From Planctomycetaceae bacterium UBA4732 (GTDB taxonomy: Bacteria > Planctomycetota > Planctomycetia > Gemmatales > Gemmataceae), in contig DHJA01000209.1 in assembly GCA_002404095.1 (NCBI GenBank), positions 52,883-62,957 on the forward strand: a stretch of DNA of 10,075 bases, written 5' to 3'. Below, one piece after another: positions 6,107-10,075 of the stretch (its first letter is position 1; every line of letters begins with the position of its first letter). The notes under the pieces are model-generated. The model worked only from the letters and a program-made list of their open reading frames with translations, was not told the DNA's origin and ran no database searches. The position numbers and the translations under genes are program-made.

Positions 6107-6433
6107 CTATTCCGGGTGAAAAAGGAAAAACACTCCAAACAACGGGACCAATTCCCGGGATATTCGCTTCGCCAATTCTTCGTGGAAACGATCCAGCTCA
6201 CCACTCGGATACTCCATAGGATCCCTTCGGGATACGAGGACGTTGAGCATGACCCACGCGCGGCCGTTCACATCGGGATCGTCAAGCAAATCCACGTGAA
6301 ATGAAAGCATCTTTGGAAAACTGGAACGCGCGACGTCACAAGCCGTTTGAAATGCGGCCTCCGCCTTGTTTTTGCGTAGCACCTCGAAAACTTCCGGCTC
6401 TACAGTGGGTTCGATGCAGGTCGTGGCTTGCAT
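6107..6433 (-). CDS. Small partner protein of the HEPN gene, unknown function
   Basis: A 108-aa protein I cannot assign to a named family. The N-terminal third is helical (VFEVLRKNKAEAAFQTACDV). It is followed by a strand-rich core, SFHVDLLDDPDVNGRAWVML (44-63), a helix ELDRFHEELAKRISREL and a final strand FGVFFLFHPE. It has no GS-x-n-DxD nucleotidyltransferase motif, helix-turn-helix, signal peptide or membrane segment. The frame allows an ATG at 6439, but minus-strand AAGGAG (6446-6441) is just 1 nt from that codon and 7 nt from the ATG at 6433, so 6433 is preferred. Its TAG is 2 nt before the HEPN start. I recall similar small proteins preceding HEPN genes in other bacteria, which would make it a candidate antitoxin, but that is inference. 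Confidence 0.72.
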   Translation of the reverse strand: MQATTCIEPTVEPEVFEVLRKNKAEAAFQTACDVARSSFPKMLSFHVDLLDDPDVNGRAWVMLNVLVSRRDPMEYPSGELDRFHEELAKRISRELVPLFGVFFLFHPE

Positions 6434-6463
6434 GTTCATTCTCCTTTACGGGCGTCCGTCACT

Positions 6464-8824
6464 TTACCCTTTCGTAATCGTCTCGTCCATGTTGAGCAGC
6501 ACGTTGGCCACCACCGTCCACGCCGCTAGTTCCGCCGCGTCCGCGCCCTTGGGAACGTCGCCGCCGTTCTTCGCCATCGCCAATGCCGCCGTCGCGTCTT
6601 TCTGGTATTTCGCCAGCGATTCGGCGTACAGTTTCATCAGCAGATCCCGCTCCGCCGTTGTCGGCGTCCGTGAGGTGCAGAGCCGGAACCCGTAAGCCGC
6701 CCGCTCCGCCGGATCACCCTTGGCCTCAGTCGTGATGCGTCGGGCCAGCGCCGCCGACGCCTCGACGTATACCTTGTCGTTTAGCACGGCCAGCGCCTGT
6801 AATGGCGTGTTGGTGCGCGACCGGCGCTCCGTACAGATTTCCCGACTCGGAGCGTCGAAGGCCGAGAACTCCGCATACGGCGCCGTCCGCCGACAGAACG
6901 TATACAGCCCGCGCCGGTGCTGATCGCCGTTGCTACTCATCGCCCATTTGTCACCGCTATAGGGGTTGAACCAGACGCCGTCCGGCTGGTACGGAAACAC
7001 GCTAGGACCGCCGATCTTGCGATTTAGGAGACCGCTAATAGCCAGGGCGTTGTCGCGCACCATCTCCGCGTCCATACGAAAGCGCGGACCGCGGGCATAT
7101 AGTCGATTGAACGGATCGCGCTTCAGCAGATCCGCCGGCGCCTTCGACGCCTGCCGATAGGTCGCCGACATGACGATGAGTTTGTGCATCGCCTTTATGT
7201 CCCATTTACAATTCATAAACTCCACGGCCAGCCAGTCAAGTAATTCCGGGTGCATCGGCGGCTCGCCCTGTGTGCCGAAGTCGTCGCTCGTCACCACTAG
7301 ACCCGTGCCGAAGTGATGCGCCCACATGCGATTCATAAACACCCGCGCCGTCAGCGGGTTGTTGAGGTCAACCAGCCACTTCGCCAGGCCGAGACGGTTG
7401 GCCGGCGCTCCCGCCGGCAGCGGATTCAGCTTGGCCGGCACGCCCGGCTTGACCTCCTCGCCGAGACTCTTGAAGTTGCCGCGGAGCATGATGTGCGTCG
7501 GCCGTTCCTGCGGCAACTCCTGCATCACGAGCGTCGAGGCCGGCTTTACGTCCACCGCCTCTTTCTCCAGCGCGGCGGCGCGGAGTTGTAGAGCGTGGAA
7601 GCCCGCGCCGCCAAGGATCGGGGCTGAGCCGGTCGCCGACTTCTTTAGTGCGGCGGCGCTGTCCTGCAATGTCTTGATCCGCGCCGCCTGTTCCGGCGTC
7701 GGCAGGGACAGCTCCGGGGCGTTGCTCTTGCCGAGGTCTGCCGTGCCGTTGAAGAAGGCGAACAGTTGATAGAATTCTTTCTGCTTAAAAGGATCGAATT
7801 TGTGGTTGTGACACTGAGTACAGGCGCTGGTCGTGCCCATCCAGACGGTCATGGTTGTGTTCACTCGGTCCACGATGGCCGCGATGCGGAACTCTTCGTC
7901 GTCGGTGCCGCCCTCGGTGTTGACCATCGTGTTGCGGTGAAAGCCGGTGGCGATCAGTTTTTCATTGGGCGAGCCGGGGGCGTCAGCCCCCGGAGGAAGT
8001 AAATCGCCGGCGATTTGCTCGACCGTAAATTGGTCAAATGGCATGTTCCTGTTGAAGGCGTTGATGATCCAATCGCGGTACGGCCAGGCGGTGCGGCGGT
8101 CGTCTTTCTCGTAACCATTGGTGTCGGCGTAGCGGGCCAGGTCGAGCCAATAGCGGGCCATGTGTTCGCCGTAGGCCGGTGACGAGAGCAGCCGATCCAC
8201 CGCTTTTTCATAAGCGCCGGGCGATGCGTCCGCGAGGAAGGCGTCCAGTTCTTGCGGCGTCGGCGGCAGGCCGGTTAGGTCGAGGCCGACGCGCCGCAAC
8301 AGCGTCAGCTTGTCCGCCTCCGGCGACGGCGCCAGACCTTCCTGTTCCAGCCGGGCAAGTATCCAACCGTCGAGGCCGTTGCGAGGCCAAGTTTTGTTCT
8401 TGAGTTCCGGCAGCGGCTTCTGAACCGGCTTGACGTAGGCCCAATGCTCTTCGTACTTCGCCCCCTGTTCGATCCACCCCTTCAGCTTAGCGATCTGTTC
8501 AGGAGTTAGCGGATCGCCCTTGGGCGGCATCGGTTTTTCCTGGGACGTGACGCGAATGAGTAGCTCGCTCTTGGCAACATCGCCGGGCACGATGGCCGCC
8601 TCGCCGCCTTTGAGTTTCTTCGTCGCCGTCGCGGCCGTCTGAAGGTCGAGGCCGGCCTTTTTGAGATCCTCGCCGTGGCATTTGAAGCAGCGGTTCGACA
8701 GGATTGGCCGGATGTCCTGATTGAAGTGGACTTCAACCTTCTCCGCCGCCCGCGCCTTGTCGCCGACGGCGGAAATTAGGCACGCCATCCCGAGGACCAG
8801 GGCCGAACGTACAGTGGGCTTCAT
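6464..8824 (-). CDS. Planctomycete cytochrome protein PSCyt1-DUF1549-DUF1553
   Basis: A 786-aa exported protein. Residues 1-27 are a signal peptide ([20 protein letters not shown], probable cleavage after ARA). A cytochrome c-like PSCyt1 domain has CFKCH at 46-50 and a possible axial Met in KPMPPKG (Met99). DUF1549 follows at about 145-360 ([44 protein letters not shown]) with a second CxxCH, CTQCH at 335-339, in [15 protein letters not shown]1553 occupies ~475-740 ([34 protein letters not shown]). ATG 8824 is chosen over the longer frame start because AAGGAG lies 9 nt upstream and the signal peptide then begins at residue 1. Such proteins normally pair with a DUF1501 gene; here none is adjacent. 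Role unknown, probably periplasmic electron transfer or polymer breakdown. Residues 278-284 come from a palindromic repeat. Confidence 0.95.
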   Translation of the reverse strand: MKPTVRSALVLGMACLISAVGDKARAAEKVEVHFNQDIRPILSNRCFKCHGEDLKKAGLDLQTAATATKKLKGGEAAIVPGDVAKSELLIRVTSQEKPMPPKGDPLTPEQIAKLKGWIEQGAKYEEHWAYVKPVQKPLPELKNKTWPRNGLDGWILARLEQEGLAPSPEADKLTLLRRVGLDLTGLPPTPQELDAFLADASPGAYEKAVDRLLSSPAYGEHMARYWLDLARYADTNGYEKDDRRTAWPYRDWIINAFNRNMPFDQFTVEQIAGDLLPPGADAPGSPNEKLIATGFHRNTMVNTEGGTDDEEFRIAAIVDRVNTTMTVWMGTTSACTQCHNHKFDPFKQKEFYQLFAFFNGTADLGKSNAPELSLPTPEQAARIKTLQDSAAALKKSATGSAPILGGAGFHALQLRAAALEKEAVDVKPASTLVMQELPQERPTHIMLRGNFKSLGEEVKPGVPAKLNPLPAGAPANRLGLAKWLVDLNNPLTARVFMNRMWAHHFGTGLVVTSDDFGTQGEPPMHPELLDWLAVEFMNCKWDIKAMHKLIVMSATYRQASKAPADLLKRDPFNRLYARGPRFRMDAEMVRDNALAISGLLNRKIGGPSVFPYQPDGVWFNPYSGDKWAMSSNGDQHRRGLYTFCRRTAPYAEFSAFDAPSREICTERRSRTNTPLQALAVLNDKVYVEASAALARRITTEAKGDPAERAAYGFRLCTSRTPTTAERDLLMKLYAESLAKYQKDATAALAMAKNGGDVPKGADAAELAAWTVVANVLLNMDETITKG
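7974..7993. repeat. In-frame GC-rich palindrome within PSCyt1/DUF1549 gene
   Basis: CCGGGGGC (7974-7981) and GCCCCCGG (7986-7993) form a perfect 8-bp stem with a GTCA loop. I recognise this as a common dispersed palindrome in planctomycete genomes, often translated as (G)LTPPAR in one frame. Here it is read as PGADAPG (residues 278-284), just after IAGDLLP, where relatives usually have a shorter NAT-like turn. The frame is kept, so the gene tolerates it. Confidence 0.65.
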
Positions 8825-8889
8825 GGAAGCGAACTCCTTGGCGGAGAATGCGGACGGTTGGGTAGGCAATTCGGCGGGGCGCACATTCT

Positions 8890-8895
8890 ATCATA
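8890..8895 (-). promoter_or_regulatory. Possible -10 box for the PSCyt1 gene
   Basis: Minus-strand TATGAT (8895-8890) lies 65 nt upstream of the PSCyt1 ATG in an otherwise GC-rich stretch. No convincing -35 is found at 16-18 nt, so this is a weak candidate. The rest of the 228-nt gap between PSCyt1 and the plus-strand fragment holds the plus-strand promoter described separately. Confidence 0.25.
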
Positions 8896-8965
8896 CCGCG
8901 TCGGCGTCCGGCTCGCACCAGGAAAATCGGCGGCGAAAGGCAAAAACGGACGACTTGGCGGCGGC

Positions 8966-8983
8966 TGGCACACTTGTGCGCCA
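8966..8983. promoter_or_regulatory. Imperfect palindrome upstream of the TATAAT promoter
   Basis: TGGCACACTTGTGCGCCA pairs at 7 of 9 positions in an 18-bp dyad that covers the expected -35 position of the plus-strand promoter. It could be a repressor or activator site. No regulator gene in the window is clearly linked to it. Confidence 0.3.
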
Positions 8984-9004
8984 AACCACAGGAACGAGTA
9001 TAAT
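8974..9004 (+). promoter_or_regulatory. Plus-strand promoter for the truncated gene at 9053
   Basis: A perfect -10 TATAAT is at 8999-9004. The best -35 is TTGTGC at 8974-8979 with a 19-nt spacer, which is weak and slightly long. Transcription would start near 9011, about 42 nt before the ATG at 9053. Confidence 0.5.
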
Positions 9005-9052
9005 ACAGTTCCGTTCGGTTCCAACCTCGGCGCGTCTTACGGTTAATCCACA

Positions 9053-9433
9053 ATGTCTTCCTCTGTTCTCGGAGAAGCGAATCCGCCGACGGCCAGTCTC
9101 GGCCCGTCGGTCGTCCTGACGCCGCACCTCAACGGCATCGAGCCGGAGTGCGAGAAGGCGTTGCAGCAACTGGAGCAATCCGGCGTGCGCGTCGTCCGTC
9201 GGGCCGGCTGTTCGGCCATCGACGTGGCCCGCAACGAGAGCCCGCCGGGCGATCCCCGCGATCTGGGCGTTGAGGTAGCACAGTCCCGTCGGACGCGGAT
9301 CGTCCGCCACCCATTTTCAGCCGCACCCTTCGGACGGAAACGGCACGCGCACGCCAGAGGTCAAGCAAATCGACCGGCCGCGGCGCGTTACAATCCCTCC
9401 ATGATGGCGATATCCTCCCGCTTCAAGCCGTAG
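9053..9433 (+). pseudogene. Truncated glycosyltransferase-like gene (N-terminal fragment)
   Basis: The frame starts at ATG 9053 and encodes 126 residues. The first ~63 look like a real protein start: SVVLTPHLNGIEPECEKALQ, then GVRVVRRAGCSAIDVARNE. That is the N-terminus of planctomycete glycosyltransferase-like proteins, which from memory continue with a segment such as SDALHDG...IDADIGFDP. After residue 63 (about 9241) the translation becomes Arg/Pro/Ala-rich with no family resemblance in any plus frame. The last 46 nt overlap the restriction-modification fragment on the other strand. The likely explanation is deletion of the rest of the gene. No Shine-Dalgarno is visible. It could instead be an intact short gene of unknown type. 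Confidence 0.5.
9242..9387. other. Unassigned junction between two gene remnants
   Basis: This stretch joins the recognisable part of the glycosyltransferase fragment to the end of the restriction-modification fragment. I see no recognisable protein in any frame, no transposase and no clear attachment site. A short inverted repeat, CGGACG (9290-9295) and CGTCCG (9301-9306), is present but too small to interpret. Confidence 0.35.
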
Positions 9434-10071
9434 AGTCGGTAGACGATCTGATCAATGAGCCGGTCTGTGGCCAAAATCTTGGCCTTGAGGGGCGTCAGCT
9501 TTTCCCGGCTTTTGTTGAACTCAAGGTCAATGGCCTCTTGCATGGCACGGGCTTCGGGGTCGATCTTCAGCTTGCGGCGGTTCTGGCGCAGCACGTCGAG
9601 CAGTCCGCCGAAATCGTGTTCGTGGTAGGCGCGGAGGCGGGTCTTGTTGGCCAAGTCGTCCAACACCGCCCCGATTTTCCGCTCAAGCCACATTAGGAAA
9701 CCGCCTACTTCCTGTTGCTTCTGGCGATTCAAGATGAGCATCTGCTCGGCGAGGAAGGCAAGCAGGTCGTGGACGACATCGGCCTGCTCCGGCGTCTGCG
9801 CGAGTTGATGTTCGACGTGCCCCAGCATATAAGACAGATCATCCTCAGCGAGGCAGCTTTCATAGAACTGCTTCCCCTTGTCAAGCTGTCGTGATCGCTC
9901 GCTAACGGGCATCGTGAAAACAATTTCTCGGATTGGAAGCTCATCAACCACATCGATGTCAATTTGGGCATTTGCTCTTCCCTCTTCAAGGCTTACTAGC
10001 TTGTAATAGGAGGCTAAAAGTCTTGAGCAGAGAAGGGCATTTGTATATAACCTGCACTTTCCGAAAAAAAG
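9388..10071 (-). CDS. C-terminal fragment of a restriction-modification DNA methyltransferase/endonuclease
   Basis: The open frame covers 10071 to 9388. Its end, ATDRLIDQIVYRLYGLKRED followed by IAIMEGL, is the characteristic C-terminus of Eco57I-like/type I-like methyltransferase or fused restriction-modification proteins. The upstream part, ALLCSRLLASYYKLVSLEEG followed by IDIDVVDELPIREIVF, resembles the end of a TaqI-like target-recognition domain, where a partner segment contacts DNA. This conserved-looking segment lies ahead of the first usable start (GTG 9951) and behind an in-frame TAG at 10074-10072, next to a run of seven A (T on the minus strand). So the gene is either broken by a frameshift or stop, or the edge contains an error. 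The N-terminal methyltransferase domain is outside the window. Middle residues are charged and helical. Confidence 0.6.
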   Translation of the reverse strand, partial: LFFGKCRLYTNALLCSRLLASYYKLVSLEEGRANAQIDIDVVDELPIREIVFTMPVSERSRQLDKGKQFYESCLAEDDLSYMLGHVEHQLAQTPEQADVVHDLLAFLAEQMLILNRQKQQEVGGFLMWLERKIGAVLDDLANKTRLRAYHEHDFGGLLDVLRQNRRKLKIDPEARAMQEAIDLEFNKSREKLTPLKAKILATDRLIDQIVYRLYGLKREDIAIMEGL

Positions 10072-10075
10072 CTAA

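Noticed and set aside
8891..9310. Minus-strand open frame opposite the glycosyltransferase fragment (MADDPRPTGLCYLNAQIAG)
   Set aside because: It overlaps the promoter and N-terminal coding of the plus gene and no family is recognised; kept only as part of the unassigned junction.
1..10075. CRISPR arrays, tRNA or rRNA genes, insertion sequences, integrases
   Set aside because: No regularly spaced repeats, no cloverleaf-like or rRNA-like sequence and no transposase or recombinase motifs were seen by eye.

Overview
The window looks like chromosomal DNA from a planctomycete. It is GC-rich, carries a Planctomycete-type cytochrome protein (PSCyt1/DUF1549/DUF1553, 786 aa), a lipoprotein with a carboxypeptidase-regulatory-like domain, and several small proteins of planctomycete style. 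Genus cannot be fixed from the sequence alone. Almost everything is on the minus strand, so the text reads from the right edge to the left edge.

Right end (about 8825-10075): a C-terminal piece of a restriction-modification DNA methyltransferase/endonuclease (minus) runs in from the edge behind an in-frame stop. It meets a truncated plus-strand gene that keeps only the first ~63 residues of a likely glycosyltransferase-type protein but still has a TATAAT promoter. This end looks like decaying accessory DNA.

Middle right (4646-8824): the large exported PSCyt1 protein is followed on the same strand by a tight two-gene unit, a 108-aa protein of unknown function and a 141-aa HEPN-domain protein (2-nt gap), and then by a YhaM-like OB-fold/HD 3'-5' exoribonuclease. 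The exoribonuclease gene overlaps tail to tail with a plus-strand lipoprotein gene (3769-4665).

Middle left (2248-3621): a higBA-type toxin-antitoxin locus. The toxin comes first, and the antitoxin fuses an XRE helix-turn-helix to an ImmA/IrrE-type metallopeptidase domain (HEVGH). It has a clear sigma70-like promoter with an inverted repeat CTTGACC-N5-GGTCAAG over its -35 box.

Left (1-2186): a compact minus-strand operon of RNase III, a small Cys-rich protein, an RluA-family pseudouridine synthase and a partial D-glutamate cyclase-like (DUF4392) gene running off the left edge. Two different short GC-rich palindromes lie in frame inside conserved genes (DUF4392 and PSCyt1).

Five of the genes act, or probably act, on RNA: RNase III, pseudouridine synthase, YhaM-like exonuclease, HigB and HEPN. 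The least explained unit is the HEPN protein and its small partner, which resembles a toxin-antitoxin or defence pair but lacks the usual MNT nucleotidyltransferase.
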